Shown: positions 42,303-55,300 of the stretch, piece by piece
Layout: each line of letters opens with the position of its first letter
Numbering within the stretch: position 1 is the stretch's first letter
Assembly (NCBI GenBank): GCA_037833965.1
Contig: AP031353.1
Coordinates: 2,668,501-2,732,500 of the forward strand
Direction of reading: 5' to 3'
Source: Marchantia polymorpha subsp. ruderalis
Taxonomy: Eukaryota > Streptophyta > Marchantiopsida > Marchantiales > Marchantiaceae
DNA: 64,000 nt
The notes under the pieces: generated by a model
What the model was told of the DNA's origin: nothing
Databases searched by the model: none
What the model saw: only the letters and a program-made list of their open reading frames with translations
Position numbers and translations under genes: made by a program

Positions 42303-44853
42303 CTACAGGTGTAGTAAGTCTTCTTCAAATGATTCGGCTTCAGAGCTTTCTTCCGCAGGCAAGGTGTCTGACAGAGGAGATCGTGTCGCTGTATCAACCT
42401 CATTTCCCATCGCGATTTCACTTCCAAAGTGAGAGCTGCTGTCTTGGTCCATGAAGGATATATCCAGTGCGTAGATAAAGTCTCTCACCTGTGCAGTTGA
42501 CTTCAATATTTTAGGATGTTATTGTAATACAACTTTATGCCAAAAGTTGGCTTTGAGACATAGAAAGTATGTCATGGAAACCATCAAAATTAGGATTGGG
42601 AAAACAACCACTATCAAGTAAACACGGTTTACAAACTTGAGTCTCTTGCATGCTTACATGTTTTACATAGAACAAACTAGGATGACACACATAAGAGTTA
42701 TGTATCCGAAGTAGATATTGGGTGCAGTCTGCGGCAGTATTGAGTCTTGGAGTTACCTCAATCTCAGAATAGTCGGCACTGATGTCAGCAGTTTGGGATG
42801 ACGGATTCAAAGCCTTTGCGTCTTCCAGTTCATGTTCCAAAACTGCAAAGAACATTTTGGGAAGTTCATGTTTCACATCAGATGTTTTTTGATTTTTGAG
42901 AAAGGATTCCTGTAAATCAACATCTGTTGTCTCTATTTGTAGAGAGCAGTGACAAAGGGATGTTGGGGCGGTATGTTCAAGGGTACAGTAAAGAAGTGTG
43001 TTTTCCGGTCACCTCACAAGTAACACAAACCATAATCTGCCAGATGAAACCGCAGTGTGAATACCACACTTCTGTACCTTGGTCCACGAGTTCACTCTCG
43101 CAGATATCGGGATAAACGCAGATTGCTGACGACCAATCATGACCAGTCTGACCTCCCTTGTGTTCTCTTTCGGCGTTCAGCTCAGACATTGATCTGCTTG
43201 GAATTCTCACCCTACGATTGAAATCTTGCCCGACTTGTGAAATTGGCATGATCTGTAAGAGAAGTAAACCTCCGCTGCAGCAAAGCGAATAATAGGGTAG
43301 ACGGTCAGACACACTACATTTCAAGGAGTGACAGCTCAAGAAAAGCTTTTGCAATTACTATAACCAAATGCAGTCCGAGAATGACTCCAGTGTTGTTTCT
43401 AAGTATCGGAGTTTGGGTATCATATCATTGTATTGCATAGACTTATAGTATAAGGTGTATCACAAATCAACTGGAATTTGTGAATCAACTTGTCACTGAA
43501 AGATTAGTTAATGAAGAATGAAAATAAAATGGTGTAATCGTACAACTGAAAAGCATTAGGTTTGCCCAGTTGGATGTGAACCGATCCTTTCTAGCAGCGG
43601 GTTCCTTCCAGTGCAGAACATTTAAACATAGATAGATGTGTATAAAACAATTGACCGTTCTCGAAGTAATCTACATTTAGTGGAAATAATGAAGAAAGAC
43701 AATGAGCGTAGGATCCAAAATACTCATAACAGCAGAGCATTACTAAATGCTTTGCTGAAAGCCTTAAGGAAATTAAAAAGAACAATCGGCCACTACGAGC
43801 ATGGATATTGCACCCATTGTATATGAGAGCTTAGTCAGTGCTGAAATTGCACCGACGAAAAAGGTATTAAAGACTTATAGTACAAACTCATCCGGAACAA
43901 ATATATATTTATTCTATAATCACATAGTTCATGCCAATTATGTAGTACTTATGTCCCGAAACTACTCCCGCATATCTCGAAACGATTGTTTTAACTTCTT
44001 GACATGAACCTTAGTAGAATCTAAATACTCATCACGGTGCCAAGGTATTTGAGAGCAGGTAGAATCACTCCTGGTCATGATATTCCACCTGATATGCAAA
44101 TCATTGGTATGATGAATTCATCATTCGAAGGCTATAAGACTTGATGAACAATGTATCCTAGGAAGATCCTTGAAGACTGGAGGTAAGCGTTGTAGAATTG
44201 CAGCCTTCTCACATCACAATCGTTACTCACTTATCACATTGATAACGCCAGGTATATACCCCGAAGGGTGTTCGTACGTACCCTTTGTGTCCAGCTTGAT
44301 AATCTTCATTCTCACCGTATCCGAATTGCTCGGTTGATTTGAATGTAGGTTTCTTCGCAAAGGGCTGAAGTTTGGGATAAACTTTCAACGCTTGAGATGC
44401 CTGTGTCATTTGATGAAATAAGGTGAGCTTTGGTCAACATGATAAGATATAGATCTTACTACATGTGTGATAGCATGACCCTCAAAATCTTGTTTAAATA
44501 CAATACTCACTAATGTTACCCACTAATTGTAACAATTGGTTTTCCTATTTATTTGATTCTGTTGGGGGGATTATTTGGCATGTGTTGTTATAATGTTTGT
44601 AGCAATGTCTAGTCAAAAGTCTTCGCAACTCATTACCACCTACTTATGCTGCTAACGACCAGGAAGACTAATGAAAATAAGGTTTTCATTTTATCCATCA
44701 GTTGATTTTGTTTCAGCATGAATTCTTTTAGCACCGGCGTGGCAAGCAAAATACTAACCAAAGAATCAATATCCAATCTCAGGAGTCGTATATTGCTTCC
44801 GATCTTCTCAAGATTTTCCATTATGTGCTGAGGTTTTGCTTCTGATTCTGAGC
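42303..44853 (-). other. Predicted C-terminal exons 8-12 of the MYB gene
   Basis: These five exons carry no motif I recognise and are assigned to the MYB gene only because donor/acceptor sites and phases chain without error. Exon 7 ends in phase 1 and exon 8 supplies the completing two bases; the remaining junctions are phase 0. Exon 10 encodes an 80-residue segment with NRRVRIPSRSMSELNAE. Exon 12 ends in an acidic tail (EESSEAESFEEDLLHL). If they belong to a separate transcript, the MYB protein would instead end at 45029, reading through the exon 7 donor. Confidence 0.6.
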
Positions 44854-47800
44854 CTTCGTAAAATTCAAGACACAATAAGGTAGTTAATTGCAGTACATAG
44901 TCATGAAATCAAATTTAAAGATTTCAGCGAGTCAATATTGGTTGGTTCAATGAATGGTCAGTTGAATAGATATATCCGTACATAAGATATTTCAAGCATG
45001 AAAATGAATTAATATTAGCTTATTGTTCCTAGGGTATTTCCGATATTGGAGCTTCATGATAAGTTGTATAAGTACCTGAAATACAACTCCAAATGATCTT
45101 CCGCCTCTGATCCCTCATTGTATGTCCTACTAGCTGCCACTGCTCATCAGAGATGATGTAGTGAACCTTCGGAGGGATCCCGCTACCTTCTGAATTTTCT
45201 TCATAATCAGCAAAAAAATCAAAACTCAGTACCTCATGCTCCTCGTTATTTTGCTCGTTGGAAAGGGTCATTGGGATGCATGTCGAAGAAGATGGAATAT
45301 GAATATCATGAGGTGTGTTGATACTCTTATATTCTGAATTGATGGTTTCTGCATCTGTAATGTTCCACAGAGACAGGTTCTTTGACCTATGGTGATTCAT
45401 TTCCTTCTCAGATATCCATGTTGAGGGCTCAAATACTGGTCCATTCACTATTTTCTGTGCCTGCATGAGACATGTTCTTCTGGCCGTGGGGAGTCCTCGA
45501 ATCTGCTCTTGGTTACTCACTAACTGCTCCTGTTTCAACAATTGTTGCTCATACACCTCGGAGACTATCATCTGAGATCCGCCAGCTACCCTCATATGTA
45601 ATTGACCAGACTGATGAGTAGCTGTATCCTGGTGCATCTCACCGATGGAAGGCAAATGCTCATAGCTGACCGTTTTACCTTTATTCTCTGCGACAAGAGT
45701 TTGTTTGAATTCTTCAAAATCTCGCAAGATGTCTCTCCCTTGATATGCAGCTCTGGACATCATTGCCGTGATATCTCTTTCTTCCCACCACGTAAGCAAA
45801 TCAGACATTGCTCTTTCTTGAGAAAAGTAAGAACGTGGTAATTCCTCTTCGTTCGGTAAATTCCACGGTACGTTACTCACGGTCGATGGTTTCTGGCAGC
45901 CCATTAGTTCATTACTTGCGTCAACTACCTTCAGTCTTTTGGATTGCTGAAGACTCTCTACCAAAGGTCTTCGATTATGGCTCGACGAATCATCGCATGC
46001 CGATGGTTCTTCATACATCGCAAGAACTTGCTCAAGATTCTCAGCTGAAGGTCTATCTTGATGGATCGATGAAAAATCTGTTGCAATTCTTTGTTCCAGA
46101 AAACTGTTCTCTGCAGCTGCTCTAGGGTGACCAGACAGACTCCCTTCAAGCAACTCCGAATGGCTGTTAACATCATATACTGCAGATAAATATCCTTCAG
46201 AGGGCTGCGTGCCTCCCTCAATTAGTGGTTCCGGGTAGTAATATAATGGGCCAACTTGACTACCTTCAACTGTCATACAGGTGTTGTGAGCTTCTTGAGC
46301 ACACTGCAGAGAGTCTTTACAAGTTTGCAGATCGGATTCGAATGAATCCCTGAGTCTTTCATTCATGTCTGATAAGGAAGATGTAGGTTCCTGTTGATTC
46401 AGGTTTAACAGCCATACGCGACGTTCCAGATTTCTCCATAACTTCAACGTCTCCTCACTTGGCTCCGAGGTCCTGATTAGAACGTTTAAATTAGTTCCTT
46501 TGCCGATAGACACTGCCAAAATGCTCAAATTTATTTCAGAATTTGGTCATCTAATACATTCTCATGAATTTCAGACAAACGCAGTGGGATTCACGTAAGT
46601 TCAACCTTACCTTGCCCCACCAATTGAACCGGAATGTACATCTGTTCCATGATCTCCGTATCTTCCAACAAGAGGCCGCTCGGTATCTCGAGTTTGCTTT
46701 TTGCAAAGGACGCTGTAACGATTCTTCACGGCGTTATCCGTTCTGCGGTTTAGTCCAAGCAAATATGAACTGCTATGAAGTATTTGATTCTGATTCGTCA
46801 TCATGGTATCGAAGTAGCCGGACAGAAGAATCAGTACTCTTCGTCATTAGTTTCTACATCAATCAAGAGTAGGGGCAGAAATGATGCATTGAGTGATGGA
46901 ATCATCGACAAGGTAAAATAGTACCCGAGATAACCTCATCTTTCCTAAAGAGAGATTTTATTGAGATCGATAGAAATTTTGTTCGATGCTAACCAGTGGC
47001 ACTAGATTTCCACTGCGATTTCGTAGTCCGACGTGGATGCTCGACCGTAAATTTGGTCGACATTTACATCAGTTGATCAGATAAATGATAAGTTTACAGG
47101 TACAAGGCCCCAGGTGGTTGGAACTAACACTAAGCTAGGAACAAAATACAGAACATTAGAATAGCAACTCTAACTCGACAAAAGCTAAGGGAAACTCAAG
47201 TGTTTAGACTAGCCTTGATCATTAGTATGTACGCACGAGGCGCTTGGCTGGAACACTCGAGCAGGCTAAATCGTGATGACTTTTAGTCGGCAAATATGAT
47301 GCGAAAAAAGACAGATTTGTAGCAGCTAAAACCATGATCGACTATAGAAGCTATTTACAGTGAGCTATTTTGATAAAGTGTATAAAAAGTCTTAAACAGC
47401 GAAAACTTAAACAACAGCGAGAATGAGAGCAATAAGGCCATACCTAACAGAGGATAAGAACCTGAAGGGACGAAATTATGAGCACTTGATATACTCAAGA
47501 CACAGGACAATATTCGGATTTATTGTAGACTACCAGAACGTTTTCCTAGATTAGTGAAAGATCTTGCACGAGTCTACGAAGGAATCATTGAAAGGCTAAG
47601 CTGATTATAGTGATGACGAGATTTTTCGGTTAGAGAAGTTGCAAAATGTTGCCGCCTGGGCCATTACAATTTTTGAAGTATTAAGCATCGACACCCCTTT
47701 CAAGGCAGCTCAGTAGACAGAAACTGCAAAGATTCTGACTAGATGTGTGTGAATACACCACATCACAGTTACATATCCGAGTATGCTCCATACTTACTAC

Positions 47801-50800
47801 AACATAAAACATAAATAAATAGAAGCTTTTCAAGCCTAAAACAGACGTCGGTTAGATTGCAAACGTTTACGTTTGCAATCTAACCGTCAGTTACGTCAGT
47901 TTTTCAGGGAACATGGTTTACCATGTAACCTTAAAAAACACTTTCGATCTACCTACAAGACAGGAAATGAGCAAGGGCTGGAAAGCAACAACATGTTTTG
48001 CTCATGAACGACTTGTCAGAACACCAATCCAGGATCAGTCTTACGTCGCAGAACCTGAGATTTTCTTTTTGTAAACGCGAAATGGCCATTGTTCAATCTT
48101 GACAGACGGCTGACCGATGAACAACATGATTTTCAAGCCGGTTTGATATACTATTCTAGATCTAGAATGTGAATACAGACTAAACTGAAGGAACTTATCG
48201 AATTAGGGATAGTATGTGACATGAAAAGGAAAATACAGTAAAATCATTAACACCTCTACTCATTTTTTTGCCAGAGGGCCATCATTGTTGCATCAAACCA
48301 CCCACATTCGCGTCATATGAGAAGACGGTAAATGAAAATTGTTTCCTACAGTGAGGTGAGAGAATTTGTCCTTGCACATAAAATGTAAAATTCACAAATT
48401 GGAAAAGAAAGAACAAAACACACAGGAACCTTGTTCGAGATGAAGTGATGTTCGATCGTCAAGTCCGCCTCTTACAGGATCTTCACCTTTTAGATGTAGC
48501 CAGTTTTAACCCAAGCCTATCTTCAGAGTACGGTTATGGAAGCAACGAGCTTGAAGCAAAACCATGAAATTCGATGCCGCTGCGAACCGAGTTGCTTGAG
48601 GGCTTTACATTCGCATGATGTTGCAGAATTATAAAGAATGAAAAATCAGAAGAATTCCTATCATTAAAAAAGTTAAGTGACTTGAATATTTATTAGAATT
48701 TTAACTTAAGATAATAGTCTAATCAGATAGCCCACCATACGCGCTGTCGGAGTCGCCAAGAAATTATTCTCGGCTTGTGAGAGCAAGAGTGTGTATACAA
48801 TCAGTCAATGTGACATGTAGACTGGTAGCTGGAATGATGCACCTATGAGAGGTGCCCCTACTTTTCCGAAAGGCTGATCAGGGCACGAAAGGGAGTTGCT
48901 CGTCCAGTTGTGAAGAAAGAAGAGAAAAAAAAAATAACGAAAGCATGTGACAACATGCTGCGATTAAGTTACCAAATTGCAATCCTTGGTAGCCAAGAGT
49001 GGAATTATACTTCTACAGACTGTCTCGCAGAAATACAGACGCCAAGCTTTCCCACAAGGTCAATTCTTAGTTATCCATCAAGCGAGCTAATAATTTGTCA
49101 GGTACCTTCGACTCGATCCATGTTGAACTTCCTATTCCATCGCTACAGGGCAGATACTTCTGATGATAAACTGGTTATAAGCGACACATTATAATTCCAA
49201 ATTCCATTCTTGTTCACTCATAAGAGACGGACTCGAATATACCTGCCGGGCAGATTCTTGGCAATTTCTGTCCACCGGTTGCCAAACCTATCATGGTTCT
49301 GAAAACACAAAAAAAACGTCTAATCTGCATTAACACTTGAGTAAACACCTTGCTGACATCAGATAAAACAATACATTACGGAAAATCAAAGGCCATATGC
49401 GTATATATGATATTTTCACCTCCAGCAAAAGGTTGTCTTCCTCATCTGTCCATCCTCCACGTTTGCTCACGACGTTGAGAAACATATTCCATCTGTTACA
49501 GACCGTTGGGACAGAGGGTGTTTTTCTGTTAAACACACTTTCAGACCGAGATGTGTGTTTGATCAAGCCCTTTCCAAGCGTCAATTGCTTGACGAGAGGT
49601 GTTTCATACAGTCGTGGTAAATATAAACAGCCATGCTGAGGTTATGTTGAGGCTGATCTTATCCAAAATCAATGAAACTTTGAATATCTCACCGTACATT
49701 GCGCTCTAATCAAACGTTAAGTTTGATTAGTCACAATTACCATCAATTCAATTTTTGGATCGACATTTTTCATGAGACTTAATACAAATGGTAAAGGCTG
49801 AATGTATAGTTACTTTGTGTTTCATATTCTTATGAAAGATTCTATGACTGATGATCATGTCCAGAGTAAGGAAGTTAGCGACGATGAACTTTGTGTATTC
49901 ATCTTTGGCCATCTCATAAAGCTTCTACAACTGTCAATAAATTTATCTGTGAAGCCGCAATCCGATGGAGATACCATGATCGGTAGGGAAAGGAAGGTCT
50001 CTACATGGGAAGAGATTAATCTTTGAACTTGTTCCAAGAAGAGAAAAATATTATGCATGGGGTTTCAGGTTTTGATTCATCGGTAACTACTCATGGAAGT
50101 ACCAACGTATCTAGGATGGATACGCAACTCTGATCTACAACACGCTCAAGCAAAGGATGGGCAGCTGCAAGCTTCTCAAATCGAAGGAGAGCTGATCCCA
50201 ATGGCATATCGATCTATCTGATGAATCAATTTACTTCGTTTGCAGATGCTCACTTGCGCTGCCGAAAAGGTTGCATTCTGCTTCTGCAACTTCATCTGTT
50301 TGTCGATTTTTGTCCTACCTGTGCAATTAGTAGTCCTATCTATCTACCTCTCCAAACACAATATCTTGAGTACCTATGATGGTGACAACATCTGCTAGCA
50401 TGTTATGGTCGACCAGGGGTCTCCCACCTGGCCGCCAACTCAGAACCGTACGTGACAGTTTCCAAATAACCCACTAAACTTAAGTTCCTGCGTTGGAATC
50501 ATTTTTCCAATCGCCTATAACCTGTGTGTTATGTGTCAATTCGCCTGCTCTGCTAATGAGGCCATCTCAACAGGGATATATTGCAGACTTGTGTGTTATT
50601 TATCCCAACTGAAGACGGTGGTGTGGATATCTGTCCTTCCTTGTGAAGGCTCCCACATCCTGCCAGGGGGCAAAACAATTAAAAAATATACTTTGTATAT
50701 TTATAACTAGTATATGCATGAAACCATTTTAAATTTATAACTTAAAAAAATTTGCTGTATTTGCCGTATTATTTGTACCTTCTACATTGAGCTGTCTTCA

Positions 50801-53800
50801 CGAACCATTTCGAGAAATTTCAAGAACACTTCTCGAACCATCCTAAAGTAAGAGGCAGCCTAGGATCCAAAGCTTCAATTATCTCGTATTGAGAGAAGTT
50901 AGTAGCAATCAGAGAGAAAGACAACGAAGACGACAATTTTGATTCCTCCTCCTAAGCAGATTATAGATGAGAGGAGGGTTGCTGTCTAGTTTCAAAAATC
51001 TCGAAAGTAGTGTCAGTAATGGGATTCAACACTTGAAACTAATGGTGGTGCATACTTTGCTTCATTTAATTGCAAATTCATGACATAATAAATTTCTGTT
51101 TCCATGGGATTTATGATCGAAAATCAATATTTTGGGGGTACCGAATGTAACTGAATTAGGCTGCATCCTGTTCTCTGATGGGCAGTGTTTACTCATGTGA
51201 AATGTGCAGTTCTTGGACCTTTTCGATTAAAGACCTTCGAAGGAGGACCGGATTATTGACAATGTATGTGCGAATGAATCTGTCGCCGCTGCTTGATGCG
51301 GAACGATTCAAGATCTGGGTTTGAGTGTAATAGGGATGCTGGATGCACCTCGTTGGAGAATACATTAATTTTGTCTATATAAACAGTATGAGCCTACATA
51401 AACCTAATTGGATTTGCAACAAAACGGACTTTCAAAGGAACGAGGGATTCTATTGTAGCTGAATGTAGCAGATATCAAATAAAAACTTGTACTCACCTGC
51501 GCCTGCATTGTCTGCTTGTTTTGCCAGGTAAACCTTCCGCGACTCTCGCCCACCTAGAGGATTCATCAATAACGAAATTACGTCAGGACACAACTTTGAT
51601 TGACCAAAATATTTTAGTAAGAAAAGACCGATCAAGTATCTGAGTGGAACACAAAATGTATCATTTTCTTCCCGGCTAAACATGAGATAACAACTTTCAG
51701 AGAACTCAAATTTATTACCATAAATGGACAAGATGAGATGTTCATGCGTGTTTTTTCAAATTCTTGAACAATGATTACTATTGAGGAAAGCCAAAGTGCA
51801 TACCTTTCAATGCCATATACTCTCACTTGCTCTCTCAGCAGCTCGTCCTCCTACATGATACGCGTCCTTGTTAGTCACAAACCAATTTTGGATAGTACTC
51901 AAAAGGTTGCGTAAGTCCTCAGTACGAACATGATATCTTTTTTGATAAAGATTGGCATGACACATCTACAACGGAGAAAGTTGAAAATAGGTTGACCATT
52001 ATATTAACTTTCTAACATAATCTGCCCACACGCCTATTGGCTGGACAAGGTCTATTCAGTAGTGTAAAGAGAGACAATCGACGCCACCTTCAGTGCTTCC
52101 AGACGCTTCCATCCTTTGTTTTGGGGCCGAAGCATAATTAAAATCGACCGACCCGCGCCGACCAATTGAAAGATTGCATCTATGTGTCTATTGACCAAGA
52201 TGGAATGCACATGGACGTAGCTGGAAAGCTAGCTACTTCTACAGGCATGGGTTAATTTCTAGAGCTAGAGAACATGGTTTTTGGCTATAGCCTTGCAGTA
52301 TATTTTGTAGTGTGCATGTTATAATACTCTTTTTCTTCATTCCTACGGACTATGTATATAAACTTAAGATTCCCTAAAGTTTTTCTTAAAGCCAAAAATA
52401 ACCCTAAACTTATGTGGATGACTTATTGGAGAAGAGGAGATGGCCTTTTTGGTGCAAATTAGAGTACAGAATTAAGCAATTGATAGTTGGTGATAAACAC
52501 TTAAAACTGGACTGGATTTGAATCTGGATTAAATACATGATAGTAAATTATTACAGTAATTATGAAGCCCCCAATATCTTCTAAATATAGCAGCCAAAAG
52601 AACATATAACTATGTCCATATTATGAATATCAGTTTAACAAGGTTGAACTTGCAATGATCATATGGAGTCCAGACAAAGTACCCAAACTTGAACTAAACC
52701 CAAACGACCATTCTTTACATCCCGTAAAGAAAATAAGGTCTAATGAGGGGAAATTAATCTTATAATCATATATGACTGAAAACTTTCTTTTCCATTTAAG
52801 TTCAACAGCATACATACGAGGTCAGTTCGAAATTCTATTACAATTCTAGTCATCAGTCATCCTGACCTTATGGATTGAAGACACACTCAAATGCTTCGAA
52901 GGGACCTCGAAGAACTAAGGAATTGAGTAAGTAACTAACGCCTTTACATTATCAATAGATTGACTGCTTCCCTTGCACATTTCCATTTCTTGTTTGCTGA
53001 ATTTCTGATCCTCTACCGCAAGAAATGCTCATTTCTTTGACGGACGAACGTATTCTCATCCTGGGATTTCTAACTGTTATAAGAGTTAGCCTTTTCTTCG
53101 GAAACCGATCTGTTGCATCAGGATTTAGCTCAAGTTCAGGAAAAATAAAATAAGCGGTAACTGTTCTCCCTGTCTACGTAACCTTGATTGATAAGTCAAT
53201 TCTGTACTTACAAAAGTAGGGTCGGTATTTCGATCTCTTCACCTTTTGAGCGTTTAACGTCAATGTGAAGGAAGTACAAATGAAAGACTAAGAATTTCAA
53301 AGCCTCGTCGAATCCTGAGACAGTGCCCAGCAAATCTATTCTGTCTAATAATAAACTTGTATGTTTAATGATTCTCCACAGATATCTTCAGAATGACACG
53401 CTGTTTGGAAGAAGTAGAAGAACTATGCTTGGAGACTCACTTCATGCAGGGAGACTAGTTAATAAGTCGTTCCGAACGTTCCAAAACCATAATAACCACG
53501 AAGTACAATATATTTCAAAAGTCGGAATGATGTTTCGATTGTAAAATATTGTATAATGGTACATAATCGCTCAAAATCAGATGAAGCAACAATCGTACTT
53601 TTAACCAAATGTATGAAAGCAGTAGCCAAGCTGTAGATCCCGTGGTCTTAGGAAGGTTGACTTGTCACAAAGTATATTGAGATAGAGATATTTTACACTA
53701 GAGTATAAGAAAGTCCAACACGAAGATAAAATATGAGGCACATCACATAGCTGGGGATCCAACTGCAGCACTTTGCCAAAAATCCTCTAATAGCTTCTAG

Positions 53801-54165
53801 AGCCTGAATATTTTGGATCACCATACCAGGTAGCGAGATTAACATTTGGTCTCTTTGTAAGTAAGTCAACTTCGTTTACCATCTAAGCTTGGTAGCCCAT
53901 ATCAATGATCATTCAGCTGAACCTAGACAGTTGGTTCGCATTTTAGCTTTAGACTAACATTCCTCCATCTCACTCCATAATTAAAACTTGGAAGGATTGT
54001 GAGTTTGCTAAAATCCTCACTAACAGTGCTCGATCGTTTCCTCTTCAAAACTTACTAGAGATCTAAGAAATCGAATTTTGCAATTACCTCCTGACTCCAC
54101 ACGACCAGAGGGCGTCCGCGCCGAACTTCATTGTTGTCAAATCGACGAGCTCCAGATGGTTTCAT
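42303..54165 (-). CDS. FLP/MYB88-like: R2R3-MYB transcription factor, FOUR LIPS/MYB88 class
   Basis: Twelve exons read on the minus strand: 54165-54088, 51850-51804, 51553-51497, 49492-49420, 49298-49243, 46742-46611, 46523-45076, 44853-44759, 44400-44278, 43252-43013, 42909-42757 and 42488-42303. Phases agree at every junction and give about 895 residues. R2 (about 20-68) has W-x19-W-x18-W spacing, with VVWSQEED, ERWARVAEGLPGKTSRQC and RRRWNMFLN. R3 (about 70-119) has GGWTDEEDNLLLE, GNRWTEIAKNLPG and RTDNAVKNRYSVLCKK. The third aromatic of R3 is Tyr, and TDNAVKNR(F/Y)xxLCKK is the FLP/MYB88 signature. The MYB domain itself is split over six exons, unlike ordinary R2R3-MYBs. Residues about 408-425 contain a helix (ILRDFEEFKQTL) resembling the FLP region VLQDFLNK. 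In Arabidopsis FLP/MYB88 bind DNA and stop late divisions in the stomatal lineage. The acceptor of exon 7 (GAG) and the exon 9 donor are the weakest calls. Confidence 0.85.
47849..47886. repeat. Perfect palindrome, 18-nt arms, 2-nt centre, in MYB intron 5
   Basis: The arm CGGTTAGATTGCAAACGT, a central TT and the exact reverse complement. It sits within the 2.5 kb intron between exons 5 and 6 of the MYB gene. The rest of that intron shows no structure I recognise. Confidence 0.9.
49706..49730. repeat. Inverted repeat, 10-nt arms, 5-nt loop, in MYB intron 3
   Basis: CTAATCAAAC, a 5-nt spacer and GTTTGATTAG. Short enough to be chance in AT-rich DNA, but perfect. Confidence 0.6.
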
Positions 54166-54970
54166 GGTGAAACCTGCAAGTCCATACATTGAATTCCTTG
54201 TCTCTGAAAGTCTTGGAGGACAAACAATATATGCTTCCAATGAAATAAATGTCAATCGCTTAGAACCGGGTAGAGTTAGGAAAAGGGTTCATATACGAAT
54301 CCAAAAAGAATTCGGGCCACACTCACGTGAGTTTTGTAGATTGTAACTTTATTCCCGATCACTCCTTCAGACCGAGAGACAAACACGAATCAGCTCCAAT
54401 TCGTTCTTGAATGTGTGTTCAAACATGGAGAAAAATGATCAAAAATGTCCTCTTGAACTCTGACAAACTTTAGTGGTTGGATTGAACCATTCAGCATTCA
54501 AGTAACTTGGAAGATGGAGGGGATCTGTATGTTCAAGAATCTTGTCAAATGACTGCAATGAAAGTACGGCAGAGACAGGAGACTGTCGTCAAGAGTGTAA
54601 AATGGTGGTCAAAATGGGGTCTTAGAAGCACATGTGATTTACAAAACACCTCGTAAAATTACGTGCATGTCTGCATCAGTACATAGACAATTCCTCCTGT
54701 CGCCAGCAGGAATCTGAAGAACCTTCAGATTACAATTACAAGCTACACAGCGTTCTCAGGCAGAGAATAGAGAGGAATTCTCTGATCTTCTTGCTGCAGC
54801 CCGGGGAGCTTCTCACGACGATTCTGCGATTGTGTGACCTCCGTTTCCATTCAAAGAAAGAGTCTCCTGCACAAGAGCAGCGAAGGAGACACTGCTCCGC
54901 GCACAAGTTCAAACTGATTGCCAAGTGGAATTTGAATTGAACTGCTGTGGGTTTTTTTAAGTAAGATGAT
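54166..54970 (-). promoter_or_regulatory. 5' flank and probable 5' UTR of the MYB gene
   Basis: A TTGCAG acceptor ends 8 nt before the ATG at 54165, suggesting a 5' UTR intron. Moderately GC-rich sequence at about 54770-54930 may hold the non-coding first exon. No TATA box was identified with confidence. Confidence 0.3.
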
Positions 54971-55300
54971 TTTGAATGTGCGAGTGCCTTCTTTAACATT
55001 ATTGAGGATGATATTCAAATTGTTACGCCGGTATTTGAATGTGCGAGTGTCTTCTTTAACATTATTCAGGATGATATTCAAATTGTTACGCCGGTTTTTG
55101 AATGTGCGAGTGTCTTCTTTGACACTATTGAGGATGATATTCAAATTGTTACGCCGGTATTTGAATGTGCGAGTGTCTTCTCTAACATTATTCACGATGA
55201 TATTCAAATTGTTACGCCAGCATTTGAATGTGCGAATGTCTTCTTTAACATTATTCAGTATGACTTTCAAATTGTTACGCCAGCATTTGACTGAGTCATA
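54971..55300. repeat. 63-bp minisatellite, five units plus a partial one
   Basis: Units begin at 54971, 55034, 55097, 55160 and 55223 with TTTGAATGTGCGAGTG-type sequence, and a partial unit begins at 55286. The spacing is exactly 63 bp. Each contains TATTCAAATTGTTACGCC. Since 63 is a multiple of 3, both strands stay open and yield artefactual ORFs. Substitutions distinguish the units. Confidence 0.95.
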
